From Planctomycetota bacterium (GTDB lineage Bacteria > Planctomycetota > Planctomycetia > Pirellulales > Pirellulaceae): 64,000 nucleotides of DNA. Below, piece by piece: positions 1-10,000 of this stretch (position 1 is the stretch's first letter; each line of letters begins with the position of its first letter). The notes beneath the pieces were generated by a model. That model worked only from the letters and a program-made list of their open reading frames with translations. It was not told where the DNA came from and did not search any database. A program made the translations under genes and the position numbers. The stretch is taken from positions 106,387-170,386 of the forward strand of contig JACNKX010000039.1 in the NCBI GenBank assembly GCA_014381825.1, read 5' to 3'.

Positions 1-374
1 ACAGGACGCATGTAGACGCGCCCCATTACGCTAATGACCGCCACCGAAACTCCGTTCGCTGCTTCAACAACAGCCCATGTGCGGCCCGGCGCTTCGTCAG
101 GATAGTTCGCCGGCTTGACGATGTTCGTTTCTGATTCGAGAACGCTTGTAATCTCAACGCGACGATAAATATGGTCGCCAAGCGTGATGCAATCGAGCCC
201 GGCCGCAATCAGCTCGCGATAGATCTTCGGAGTGATCCCAGATCCATCCGCAGCGTTTTCAGCATTCGCGATAATGAGATCAAGTTGCTCCCGTTGCCGC
301 AATCCAGGCAGAGCTTGCGCAACGATTTTTCGTCCCGGCTTGCCGACAATATCGCCAATGAAAAGGATTCGCAC
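1..374 (-). CDS. YmdB-family metallophosphoesterase, 3' part outside window
   Basis: Reading starts at a GTG (372-374) and runs off the left edge, giving about 124 N-terminal residues. The product begins VRILFIGDIVGKPGR, then has an NAENAADGSGIT segment and an LGDHIYRR segment. These match the metal-binding motifs of the TIGR00282/YmdB family, calcineurin-like enzymes that cleave 2',3'-cyclic nucleotides in other bacteria. The family usually has GNH at the third motif; here it reads GDH. The start lies 31 bases after the stop of the RNase Y gene on the same strand. The rny-ymdB order is also known in Bacillus, which supports the call and suggests a shared transcript in RNA turnover. Only the first half is visible, so the later metal-binding histidines cannot be checked. 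Confidence 0.85.
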   Translation of the reverse strand, partial: MRILFIGDIVGKPGRKIVAQALPGLRQREQLDLIIANAENAADGSGITPKIYRELIAAGLDCITLGDHIYRRVEITSVLESETNIVKPANYPDEAPGRTWAVVEAANGVSVAVISVMGRVYMRP

Positions 375-405
375 AGAAAAATTCTCTCGCCCGCTATTCT
401 CGCAC

Positions 406-1959
406 TTACCGAGCAGTCTCAATAAACCGCGACTCACGCACGACAGTGACTTTGATTTCGCCAGGATAGGTCAGTTGCTCTTCGAACGCCTTTGCGATAT
501 CGCGACAAATCTTCGCGGCCTTCGCATCGTCGGTCTGCTTCGATCCGACAATCACTCGCAACTCGCGACCCGCTTGAATGGCAAACGCTTGCTCAACACC
601 GGGCATTCCGTTGGCGATCGACTCCAACTCTTCCATCCGTTTGATGTATCGTTCAAGTGACTCGCGACGGGCACCTGGTCGAGAAGCGCTACACGCGTCT
701 GCCGTCGCCACAAGCATCGTATAGGGCTTGTCGGTGACGATGTCATCGTGGTGTCCGAGAGCTGCATGAACAACTTCCGCGCCTTCGCCGCTTCGCTTCA
801 GCAAGTCCGCGCCGATCTTGGGATGCCCGCCCTCCAGTTCATGATCAGCCGCTTTACCGATGTCGTGCAGCAAGCCGCTGCGCCGAGCAATGTCGCCATC
901 CAACCCGATCATCTCGGCGAGCATTCCTGTTACGAACGCCACTTCGACACTGTGACGCAGCACGTTTTGGCTATAGCTGGTACGGAAGTGCAGTCGACCG
1001 AGCATCATGATCACCCGTTCGTGCAATCCGTGGATGTTCACTTCGATAGCGGCTTCTTGGCCTTTCTTCTGGATAAACTTTTCGATTTGTTTTTCGGTTT
1101 CTCCAACAACCTCTTCGATTCGCGAAGGGTGAATCCGACCATCCCCGATCAACTGATTTAGCGCTTGCCTCGCGATCTCGCGGCGAACCGGGTCGAAACC
1201 GCTGACGATCACAACGCCAGGCGTATCATCGATAATCACGTCTACGCCGGTTGCCTTTTCAAACGCGCGAATGTTCCTTCCTTCACGACCAATGATTCTC
1301 CCTTTCATCTCGTCACTGGGAATATCGACCGTGCTAGTCGTCGATTCAGCCGTGTGGGCCGAGGCGTATCGTTGCAACGAAGTCAGCAAAATCTCTCGCG
1401 CCTTCTCGTCGCATACTTCCTGGACGTGGCGTTGGTGTTTGAGGATTGCCGCGCCGGTCTCTTGTGCGAGATCCGCATCAAGCATGTCGAGCAAGCGTTT
1501 AACCGCTTCTTCCCGCGAGAGCCCACTCAGGTCGTGCAACGTCTGACGTTGCATATCGAGCAGTTTCGCCAGCTCTTCCTGACGTTGGTTCGTCGTTTCA
1601 AGTCGTTCTGTGAGTCGTCGCTGTGTTCCCTCGACTATCTTTTCCTGTTTGCGCAGGTCGTCGGCTTGCTGTTCGGCCTGCTCCTGTCGTTTGTCGACCA
1701 ACCGCTCTCGGTCGCGAAGTTCTTCGCGACTCTTGGCCAACTCCTGCTCGCCAGCCGCTTTCTCGCGCAGCGCACGTTCCTTGATCTCAAGTTCGGCCTC
1801 GCGGACTTTCGTCGCCGCATCCTGTTCAGCCTGATCGACAATTCGTTTAGCCTCGGTCGTCGCTCCACGTTTGGTGTACCAGTCGAGCAGCTTTACTGCC
1901 GCGATACCAAGTACGAAGGAGACGACACCGGTAATGGCAAGCTTTATCTCGGGAGTCAC
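406..1959 (-). CDS. rny: ribonuclease Y
   Basis: The 517-residue product matches the usual RNase Y length and layout. There is an N-terminal membrane segment (about residues 7-25), then a long charged coiled coil rich in Glu, Arg, Lys and Gln. A KH domain follows with [16 protein letters not shown] near residue 220, and an HD domain with [10 protein letters not shown] near residue 365 and a later GHHDD. It is a membrane-anchored endoribonuclease that starts mRNA decay; the HD residues bind the catalytic metals. The start is GTG: the codon just upstream in frame is TAA, so no longer start exists. AAAGGG lies a few bases before it as a weak ribosome binding site. The YmdB-like gene follows directly. 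Identification is firm. Confidence 0.97.
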   Translation of the reverse strand: MTPEIKLAITGVVSFVLGIAAVKLLDWYTKRGATTEAKRIVDQAEQDAATKVREAELEIKERALREKAAGEQELAKSREELRDRERLVDKRQEQAEQQADDLRKQEKIVEGTQRRLTERLETTNQRQEELAKLLDMQRQTLHDLSGLSREEAVKRLLDMLDADLAQETGAAILKHQRHVQEVCDEKAREILLTSLQRYASAHTAESTTSTVDIPSDEMKGRIIGREGRNIRAFEKATGVDVIIDDTPGVVIVSGFDPVRREIARQALNQLIGDGRIHPSRIEEVVGETEKQIEKFIQKKGQEAAIEVNIHGLHERVIMMLGRLHFRTSYSQNVLRHSVEVAFVTGMLAEMIGLDGDIARRSGLLHDIGKAADHELEGGHPKIGADLLKRSGEGAEVVHAALGHHDDIVTDKPYTMLVATADACSASRPGARRESLERYIKRMEELESIANGMPGVEQAFAIQAGRELRVIVGSKQTDDAKAAKICRDIAKAFEEQLTYPGEIKVTVVRESRFIETAR

Positions 1960-2090
1960 TTATGCACCCTTTGCTTCCGATTCGGACAGCGGTGTCCTGA
2001 GAATTGCGCTCGAGCTATCAGCTCGCCTGCCGCAGCGGTCCATCAGCGTTCAATTGCACGGCGCGCGGCTTGAGCAACGATTCCGCGATA

Positions 2091-2378
2091 CTAGATTCTC
2101 GACCCTCGACCGTTGTCTTGCCATCGCAACCTCTGGTGAAGTTCGCGACACAAATAATATGGCAAGCACTCCCGGAAGCCGATCAAATTGAGCTTCGAGT
2201 ATGGAATACGTTGCCGATGGGTCGTTGCCGTCAATGCGTTTTGAATGCTCGTTGGCGTGGAAAACCACCGCCTGCCGCTGGAGGACCGACCGTCCGCTAG
2301 GACGACAATTGGCTCTACCTTGTCGGTATTTGCGGGCATCCCAAAGAGAAATTGCAGGATCATAAAAAACAGATCCAT
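2091..2378 (-). CDS. possible small hypothetical protein, 95 aa, perhaps a decayed gene
   Basis: An open frame begins with ATG at 2376-2378 behind GGAG at a good distance. It starts MDLFFMILQFLFGMPANTDK, a hydrophobic N-terminus, and continues into a sequence of ordinary composition that I do not recognise. A second reverse frame (2050-2268) is open over the same stretch, and a third runs to a stop just before rny. This could mean a shifted or decaying gene, or chance. No family is assigned. The rest of the rny-tilS gap (1960-2090 and 2379-2625) shows no other gene I can support; it must carry the divergent promoters. Confidence 0.28.
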   Translation of the reverse strand: MDLFFMILQFLFGMPANTDKVEPIVVLADGRSSSGRRWFSTPTSIQNALTATTHRQRIPYSKLNLIGFRECLPYYLCRELHQRLRWQDNGRGSRI

Positions 2379-2625
2379 AAGAACTCCAACTTTGTCAAAC
2401 ATAGGCGTCTTGAGAACTAGTTTCGGATTCAAACGACTTGATTCGTGACTGCTGCGGTCAGTCGCAATTTCCTGACACGCCATCTGTGTTGGTTATGAAC
2501 TTTACACTCCGGTGAGGACCATATATTCCCCACACAGAAGACAGTATGTTAACAAAGTGACGCAAGACTGCAACTATCTCAGTTCCACGCGCTTTCTCTC
2601 GTCGTTCAAGTAGATTAGGTAAAGT

Positions 2626-3636
2626 ATGATGCGTCGGTTCGAGGAACAGCTTGCCGAGGCTTGGCCGGTAAGCAACTGGAAGCGAGTGCCTATCCTCGTC
2701 GCAGTGTCGGGCGGAGCCGACAGCGTGGCCTTGCTACGGGGACTGCGGACGCTTGCAGGTCCGGCTGGCTCGGCACTTGTCGTAGGGCATTTCAACCACC
2801 GTCTCCGTCCTGATTCCGACGACGACGTGGATTTCGTACGTGATCTAAGCGAGACTTTGGGTGTCCCGTGCGACATTGGCGTAGCTAATGAAGAGTTGGC
2901 CGTTACAGCCGCGGGAAGTTTGGAGCAGGCCGCGAGAGACGCGCGATACGAGTTCCTCAAGGCGGCTAGCCGCAAAGTCGGCGCTCGCTACATCGTGACG
3001 GCTCACACGGCGGACGACCAAGCCGAGACGATCCTCCATAGGATCGTCCGAGGAACGGGAATTCGCGGCTTGGCAGGTATTCCCGCTTGCCGTGAGCTGG
3101 TGCCTGGCGTCACGCTAGTCCGACCGCTTCTCGCCGTCCGCCGCTCCGAAATCGTCGAGTATCTCCACGAACTCGGTCAAGTCTTCCGCACTGACTCCAC
3201 AAATTCGGATATTCGATTCACTCGGAACCGCATACGCGAGACGTTGCTGCCGTCGCTGCAGCATGATTTCAATCCGCACGCGGACCAATCGCTGCGACGA
3301 CTTGGAGCGTTAGCCGAGGAGATGAGCAACTACGTCGAGTCGGTCGCGAGTGAGCAGTTGGTTCGATGTGTCCAATTTTCGGCGGATGGAGCTTTGATTG
3401 ACCTCAACCAGCTGAGTGACGCGCCCTCACTGATCTTCCGCACTGTGCTGCGACAGGTCTGGCGCACTCAAGGCTGGCCCGAACGTGAGATGACATTCGA
3501 ACGATGGCACGAGTTGGAGCAGCTTGCACAACAAAGCACGGTGCCGACGACGAGCATCGTGCTTACGTTACCGGGCAACATCCGCGTCGAACGTGATGGA
3601 GCACGCCTGGGCATCCAAAAGAAAGGCCAACCGTGA
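2626..3636 (+). CDS. tilS: tRNA(Ile)-lysidine synthase TilS
   Basis: The 336-residue product has the PP-loop ATP pyrophosphatase motif SGGADS at residues 28-33. It continues with GHFNHRLRPDSDDDVDFVRDL and AHTADDQAETILHRIVRGTG, all typical of TilS. The enzyme joins lysine to C34 of the tRNA(Ile) with a CAU anticodon, making lysidine, so the tRNA reads AUA and is charged with isoleucine. The N-terminal catalytic domain and a linker domain are present. The length is at the short end of the family, consistent with a reduced C-terminal part. Two tandem ATGs (2626 and 2629) can serve as start. The stop codon lies in the loop of a terminator-like hairpin. Confidence 0.95.
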   Translation: MMRRFEEQLAEAWPVSNWKRVPILVAVSGGADSVALLRGLRTLAGPAGSALVVGHFNHRLRPDSDDDVDFVRDLSETLGVPCDIGVANEELAVTAAGSLEQAARDARYEFLKAASRKVGARYIVTAHTADDQAETILHRIVRGTGIRGLAGIPACRELVPGVTLVRPLLAVRRSEIVEYLHELGQVFRTDSTNSDIRFTRNRIRETLLPSLQHDFNPHADQSLRRLGALAEEMSNYVESVASEQLVRCVQFSADGALIDLNQLSDAPSLIFRTVLRQVWRTQGWPEREMTFERWHELEQLAQQSTVPTTSIVLTLPGNIRVERDGARLGIQKKGQP

Positions 3637-3646
3637 GGTTGGCCTT
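3623..3646. terminator. hairpin shared by convergent tilS and MFS genes
   Basis: Perfect 10-bp stem AAGGCCAACC / GGTTGGCCTT with a four-base loop GTGA. The loop contains the tilS stop codon TGA (3634-3636). Read on the reverse strand the stem is followed by TCTTTTGG, giving a short T tract about 50 bases after the end of the MFS gene. On the forward strand the tail is not T-rich. It most likely ends the MFS transcript and may also limit tilS read-through. Confidence 0.65.
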
Positions 3647-3693
3647 CGCTTCAGATTATCACCAAGTCTGATGTTTATTGCTGCCCACTGGCA

Positions 3694-5292
3694 CTAAGCT
3701 TGCCCTGAACTCGGCCCTTGTTCACCATCTTCGATTGTCTCTTCTGCCGAGGGCTTGTGGTCGGTTAGATGTTCGTGACCTTCACTATCGATCTCGACCG
3801 TCTTGTAACCACCTTGCGATCGGAAATAGAGGACCAGCAAAAGGTAGCCGAAGAACATGGACGCAGGTACTGCGGCGGTCCACTGGAGGGCCTTTCGACC
3901 GCCATAGATCTTTGCTTCCTCAACAGGGCCCATATCTGTTGCTTGAAACTCGGACGCGGTCGAATCCCACCACGACTTCAACTCGACAATACTTGGTGGG
4001 ATTTGCTCGCCTTGTCGCTCGAATATCGCATAATCGCCATTTAAAGTGGCCGCTGGTCCACCGCCATCGAGCAGAACGCCAACTTTTTGACCATCTAGCC
4101 CCTTCACCTTCGGGAATACGAGGAATCCGTTCTCCTCGGCTGAAGAGTACCTAGCATAGGTTTCAGGATTTCCGTCCTTTAAATGATTCGACGCGTTCAA
4201 GTCCTGTTTGTAACCGATGCCAGGACCGCCAAGCAGACCGGCAGAAAGCATTCCAATTCCACCCATGGCCCCCATCGTGATGGCACCACCGCGGGGAAAA
4301 CGCTCGCCAACAATACCCAACATCGTGGGCCACAGAAACGTCTTGCCCACGCCATAGATCGTCACTGCGATCCAGACCAATGCTACGGACTGAACCGAAC
4401 CGAGCAGGAACAAGCCGGCCGTGCCGAGCATCGCGCTGAGACACAACAAGCCGAGCGGATTGATCTTCTCGACGATGGGACCAGCAAAGAATCGCAAAAT
4501 GAACATGATGCTCGAAGCGTACACGAACAAGAAGAAGCCTTGACCAGTCAGAATCGATTCCGTGATGTTTGTGATCCAGCTGTCAGTTCCAAGTTCGACA
4601 TAACCGACACAGGCGTGAAGCAGCAGCAGGAACAGCAACAGCGGTGAAGCGAATTGCGCGAACATCTCGCCAATAGAAAGTCCGGCCTTTTTCGCATCCG
4701 ACTCAGGGAATGGCTCTTTGAGAACGACAAAGCCGTACCACAACGTTGGAATGACGTACAAAGCGATCGGGATCTCCCAGCGAACCCTGCCGACGAGCGC
4801 GGCACCGAGCAAGCCACCGACGATTAAGCCTCCCGGCCAACCGGCGTGTAAAATATTGAGATAGTGGGTCTTCTTCTCGCGATAGATAGTCGCAACGAGC
4901 GGGTTGATGACAGCTTCGCACAGGCCGTTTGCCACCGCAAAGATGAACATCCCCCAGTAGAGACACCAGTAAGTCGTGTCTTTCCCTGCGGCATTGAAGA
5001 TTGGCGTGGCAGCGACGGTAATCAGTGCCGAAAGCAGGTGCAACGCGCAGGCAGTCAGAAGAATCGGCTTATAGCCGACATGATCCGTGATCAGACTGGC
5101 GAGCATTATAACGATGCCGAAACCGAGCAGCCCGCCACCGGTGATCGTACCAAGCTCGAATTGTGTGAAACCGAATTGTTCACTCCATTCCCCGAGGACA
5201 CCGCCACGAACCGCAAAGCCCATACCGGCCGCGATCAGCGTGAGGAAGCTGGCCCACATTAGTTTTCCACGATTGGAAGCACCGTCTGACAT
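3694..5292 (-). CDS. MFS-type transporter with long C-terminal loop
   Basis: The 532-residue product has about 12 hydrophobic segments, with MFS-like stretches such as LITDHVGYKPILL between the early segments. The substrate cannot be told from sequence. Between the last two membrane segments sits a large hydrophilic insertion of over 100 residues (from about GIGYKQDLNASNHLKDG to EEAKIYGGRKAL), unusual for the family and presumably periplasmic. The C-terminal tail is acidic. The start ATG at 5290-5292 has GGAG eight bases upstream; the frame stays open further upstream but that part looks non-coding. It is divergent from the glycosyltransferase gene. Confidence 0.85.
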   Translation of the reverse strand: MSDGASNRGKLMWASFLTLIAAGMGFAVRGGVLGEWSEQFGFTQFELGTITGGGLLGFGIVIMLASLITDHVGYKPILLTACALHLLSALITVAATPIFNAAGKDTTYWCLYWGMFIFAVANGLCEAVINPLVATIYREKKTHYLNILHAGWPGGLIVGGLLGAALVGRVRWEIPIALYVIPTLWYGFVVLKEPFPESDAKKAGLSIGEMFAQFASPLLLFLLLLHACVGYVELGTDSWITNITESILTGQGFFLFVYASSIMFILRFFAGPIVEKINPLGLLCLSAMLGTAGLFLLGSVQSVALVWIAVTIYGVGKTFLWPTMLGIVGERFPRGGAITMGAMGGIGMLSAGLLGGPGIGYKQDLNASNHLKDGNPETYARYSSAEENGFLVFPKVKGLDGQKVGVLLDGGGPAATLNGDYAIFERQGEQIPPSIVELKSWWDSTASEFQATDMGPVEEAKIYGGRKALQWTAAVPASMFFGYLLLVLYFRSQGGYKTVEIDSEGHEHLTDHKPSAEETIEDGEQGPSSGQA

Positions 5293-5653
5293 AGATTTTT
5301 CTCCGATTGGCGACTCGCAAGTCGAGCGTCCATCACCCGGGCGAGTTAATTGACAAAGGCATAGATGACAGCGATGCCGTCGAAAGCAAGCCCACGAGTA
5401 TACAAGCTGCCCTACGGAAGTAAATACTTTCGGACGCGTGATTTGGGTCGAGTCTGGTCCGGTTCGGCGACTGCCTCGGCACAAGCCACAAGATCCGATG
5501 AGTCTTCCGCCCGCTGATGGTCCCTAAGGTTCTATATCAGAATCAGTTACGCTTCTTCATCAGCCCGCTAGCGATGCCAAAAGCGTATTGACCTCAGCTT
5601 GGCATCGCGCCTACGATCCGCAGCTTGCTTTTTGAACACCCTTGAGACTCGTG
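5293..5653. other. intergenic region between divergent MFS and GT39-like genes
   Basis: No gene is supported here. It holds the ribosome binding site of the MFS gene at its left end and an inverted repeat, GCGATGCCAA (5571-5580) and TTGGCATCGC (5599-5608), 10 bp perfect with an 18-base spacer. The repeat lies about 45 bases before the glycosyltransferase start, so it could be an RNA hairpin in its leader, an operator, or a REP-like remnant. Confidence 0.5.
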
Positions 5654-6937
5654 ATGATCCAGCGCGCCAGCGACAGCCGAATCTCGATCGGGCTGATCCT
5701 GCTTGTCGCATTTGGATTACGACTTGGAGCTGCGTACTGGTGGGAAAGCCGTCTTACCGAAGGAGAACGATTCGCTTGGGGCGACAGCCACAGCTATTGG
5801 ACACTTGCCGGTCAGGTCGCACGAGGCGAACCGTATCAATATGGTCGGGGCTCGGCGAGGATTTTTCGTACGCCTGGCTACCCGGTACTGTTGGCAGGTC
5901 TGTTTCGGATCGCTGGCGACGAACCGCCGGTGATGTGGGCCCGGGCGATGGGTGCGGTGCTGGGGACAGTTACGGTAGGAGGCATCATTTGGCTGACGAG
6001 CACACTCTTCTCCACTCGGGCTGCAATCGTTGCCGGAGTCATGGCGACTCTGTATCCCGGTGCGATAGGCATGAGTGTGTTCGTGTTGAGCGAGGCACTG
6101 TTTTGTCCGCTGATGATCGCCCAAATCTTTTTGTGGGTCGCTGCAGGTCGATCCGAGTACCCGAAGCGAGCTGTCGGATTTGCATTGATCGCGGGAACGA
6201 TCGCCGGGATCGCGACGCTCGTTCGTCCCAGTTGGCTGTTGTTCACTCCGTTTGCGTTGGGAGTCGCGTTCCTTCTGTACGGCGAGCGAAAACGTCAGTT
6301 GCTGATCGGCGGCACGATGATGTTGGGATTGATTTTGGCAATGGCACCGTGGTGGGTCCGGAACTACGGAATCACCGGACGATTGACGCTGACCACGACA
6401 CAATTTGGTGCGAGCTTGTACGACGGTTGGCGCAACGACGCGAATGGCGACAGCGATATGCGATACGTGGACGACTTCTACCAAGCGCAACTGAAGTCCG
6501 ACGCCATCGATCCGACCTCCACCGTTGGAACTTTCGAGGAACGTCTCGACGACAGCATGCATTCCGCTGCGGTCGATTGGGCTCGACACCACCCAGTGCG
6601 AGTCATTCAACTGGCGGGAATCAAGTTCCTACGTATCTGGAGTCCATGGCCCAACTCAGACAACATGCAGAGTTGGACCTACCGGTTGGCGATTCTACTT
6701 GGCTACACACCATTGATGATTCTGGCGGTTGCCGGGGCAGTTCGATTCGTACGGCGCGATTGGCCGCATACGCTGTGCGTCGTCCCAGCCGTCTATTTCA
6801 CGTGCCTGCACATGATCTTTGTCGGCTCGATTCGATATCGCCAGCCTGCGATGTTGGTGTTGATCGTACTCGCCGCGGGATTCGTCGACGTTTGGTGGAA
6901 CGCGAAAACGAAGAGCGAAGGATTTAGTCGCGAGTAA
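5654..6937 (+). CDS. GT39/ArnT-like membrane glycosyltransferase
   Basis: The product of about 427 residues has many membrane segments. Its N-terminal loop carries acidic and aromatic residues (ERFAWGDSHSYW) followed by RTPGYPVLLA. This is the usual look of the ArnT/PMT (GT-C) superfamily, which moves sugars from polyprenyl-phosphate donors to lipids, glycans or proteins on the outer face of the cytoplasmic membrane. A PWWVRNYGITGRL motif follows the middle membrane block, also common in these proteins. The acceptor is unknown. I chose ATG 5654; TTG 5642 and GTG 5651 are possible alternatives, and none has a strong ribosome binding site. Confidence 0.82.
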   Translation: MIQRASDSRISIGLILLVAFGLRLGAAYWWESRLTEGERFAWGDSHSYWTLAGQVARGEPYQYGRGSARIFRTPGYPVLLAGLFRIAGDEPPVMWARAMGAVLGTVTVGGIIWLTSTLFSTRAAIVAGVMATLYPGAIGMSVFVLSEALFCPLMIAQIFLWVAAGRSEYPKRAVGFALIAGTIAGIATLVRPSWLLFTPFALGVAFLLYGERKRQLLIGGTMMLGLILAMAPWWVRNYGITGRLTLTTTQFGASLYDGWRNDANGDSDMRYVDDFYQAQLKSDAIDPTSTVGTFEERLDDSMHSAAVDWARHHPVRVIQLAGIKFLRIWSPWPNSDNMQSWTYRLAILLGYTPLMILAVAGAVRFVRRDWPHTLCVVPAVYFTCLHMIFVGSIRYRQPAMLVLIVLAAGFVDVWWNAKTKSEGFSRE

Positions 6938-7003
6938 ACGAATATATCGTCGTGTGGTGTGCCCACCTGACGAAATAACCCATTGACTGCAAGGAGTCCG
7001 GGA

Positions 7004-10000
7004 ATGGATGCCCGGTCACGAGAACAAGCAATACGAAAAGGGCTGCTGGCCCAGCTTGGAGACTTTCTGCGCTGGATGCTGCTGCTTGGGCTCGTGACGA
7101 TCACTTTCGGTTCACTCGGCTTGTACTTCGTTCACAGCCACCTGGACGACGAGATCCGCTTGTACGTTGAAAATAAGTTTCAGACGCACTACCCAAATCT
7201 AATTGTCCAGCTTCGTTCCGCTCAGCGCATTGAGGGTAGTGGAGTCGAATTGCGAGGGCTGTTGCTCGCCGAACCCAGTTCCAATGGCGACCCGATTCCG
7301 CTGGTCTACGTCGAGGAACTCTTCGCCGAGTGCGACACCGAGCTGGCAGATTTATTCGCTGGCAAGGCACATGCCAAGAGGCTGGTGCTTCGCGGAGTAA
7401 AGGTACGAGCGACTCGTTTCCCGAATGGCTCGTGGAACTTGTCACGAATTTTTCCCTTACCGAAGTTTAGCGACTCGCCACCACCTGCCAAAATCGAAGG
7501 GGCGTTCCTCGAGTTCGTCGACCTCACTGGAACCGCGGGTCGGGGCTTGAGTGTCCGAGACATCTCGCTTGAAATCTCGCCTGTTGCCGCGAAAGAAGTT
7601 GCTGCAGCGCTGGACAGCCCCCCTGCCCTGCAGGTGCAAGGATCCTTTGCAGCCGATCACCTGAGGCGTGTTACGCTTCGTGGACAAGTTAACCCCCCTC
7701 TCGATGAATGGAATCTGGATGGCGATGTCGAAGGACTAGATCTTAGTCCGCAAATAATTGACGCGTTGCCTGACGACATATCAACGCAACTGGCCGATCT
7801 TCGCGTCGCGACGGGGAGTACCGCTTTTTCGTACAGCTTTGAAAAACAAGGGGCGGATGCAACCGCGAACTATTCACTCGTCGGAGATTTTGTCGGGCGG
7901 ATCGAAGACCCACGGCTGCCTCAACCGCTAATGAATGTCCAGCTCCCGTTTGTGCTGACCAACCACGGAATCAAAGTTCAAGACGCAGTCGCCCAAGCGG
8001 GCCCGGGCCCTGCCAAACTTCAGCTCTCCGCAAGTTTGGCAAGCCTGTCACTCAACAGCCCCTTCGCACTTCGATTGAAGGCCCAACAAGTAACGCTGGA
8101 CGAAAAGTTAGCACAGCCGCTGTCTGGCAAGTTCCGCGATGCGTGGAACAAATTTTCGCCGCAAGGGATCGTCGATGCGGATGTGACGTTGCGCTACAAC
8201 GGAGATGAGCTGAAAATGTCCGTCGTCGTGGACCTGTTAGAGGCTTCCTTCGCCTACGACAAGTTTCCGTATCGCGTCCGAAACGCGAGCGGCCAAATAC
8301 GATTACACGAAGACGTATTGGATGTTGACAATGTTCGAGCGACCGCCAACGGTCGCCCCGTGCGAATTGGAGGAAAGCTCCACAATCCCGGCCCCGATGT
8401 CACTGGCTGGATTGACGTAACGGTCGACGAACCGCTCCCGCTGGACGACCAATTGTTCAAAGCGATTCGGGGCAAGGGCGAGAAGGTGATTCGTTCGTTG
8501 AACCCACAGGGGATGGTCCGTGTCACTTCACGATTCGAACGTCGAGACCTCACTGTGCCGCCACACAGAATCACAGCTATCGAGTTGTTGAACTGCTCGA
8601 TGCGATACGAGCGATTCCAGTACCCACTCTACAACATCACTGGAACTATCGTGCTGAATGACAAAGAGTGGAAATTCACGGATCTCGAAGGATACAACGA
8701 TAGCGCGTTCGTCACATGCAACGGCACCTGGAAACCAGATCCAACCGCCGGCACGGTCTTGTCGTTGAACTTCAACGCGACGGATGTTCCTCTCGAAGAC
8801 GAACTTCGAAACGCTTGCGCGCCAAATGCGCGACAGTTCTGGAACTCTCTACATCCGCGCGGCACAATCGACCACGTCGACGTCGACCTGCGATATGCGA
8901 CCGCCTCCAGGGAATTGTCTATCGAAGTTCTCGGGCACAAACGCCCCGCCGATCGCAATGTCGAAGGTCGAAGCATAACGATCAAGCCAACTTGGCTGCC
9001 GTATCAGTTGGACGACGTCGTTGGTGCAGTGCGGTTTCGCGATGGAGTCGCCGAACTCCAACGCGTGAAGGGGAAACACGGTGACGCATCGGTCGAATTG
9101 ACCGGTCGCTTTGAAACTCTTCCGGATGAACAGTGGCAGTTCGAAGCTTCGGAGATCCACGTCGATCGGCTACGAACTAGCCACGAGTTGGTTTCAGCGC
9201 TTCCCCAGCGACTCGGAAACGCAATCGCCAAGCTGAAGTTTCAGGGGGCGGTCAGCGTTAGTGGACGTCTCGGCATGCAAGGCATGTTGGGACTCAAACA
9301 ACCACTGGCCTCCGACTGGGAACTCGACTTCGATGTCGAGGATGGGACGGTTGATTGCGGGGTTCGCTTGGAACACCTCCGCGGCGGAATGCATTTTGGC
9401 GGTTCGCTCAGCCAGCATGGCCATTTCAGCCGAGGAAAACTGGCGATCGATTCGCTCGTTTACAAAGGTGTCCAGCTCACGCAAGTCAGCGGACCGTTTA
9501 GCCTTGATGATCAATTCCTTTCGTTGGGTGAACGGACTCGACGTGCACAGGACGAGCCAATGCCACGTCCTATCCGGGCCGAGGCACTTGGCGGAATCGC
9601 CGTTGGCAGCGGTCGAATCTCAATGAAACAAGGCAATGCGTTCGAGGTGACGGGCGAATTATTCGATAGCGATCTTTCGAGCGCGCTGCAAGAGTTGTCG
9701 CCGTCTCCGCCAGACATCTCGGGGCAAGTCTTCGCGTCCGTTCGACTAAACGGAAACGCAGCAGGAACTCACACGGTCAAGGGAACTGGTGAGATGCAGC
9801 TGCGCGAAGCTGACATCTATCGCATGCCCGTGATGCTACGACTACTGGCGCTGGTCAAGGTCAAGCAACCTGACGGAACTGCGTTCACATCAAGTGACAT
9901 TAAGTTTCACGTCGAGGCCGATCGAATCTACTTCGATCAGATCGATTTCAATGGCGATGCGATTAACCTGCGAGGTCGAGGTGAGATGACCTTGGATCGT

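Noticed and set aside
5293..5484. 64-codon N-terminal extension of the MFS transporter
   Set aside because: Arg/Cys-rich non-membrane sequence; the ATG at 5292 has GGAG at the right distance.
5599..6927. 442-codon forward frame overlapping the glycosyltransferase
   Set aside because: It is rich in Arg, Cys and His with no membrane segments; the overlapping frame encodes a coherent GT39-like membrane protein.
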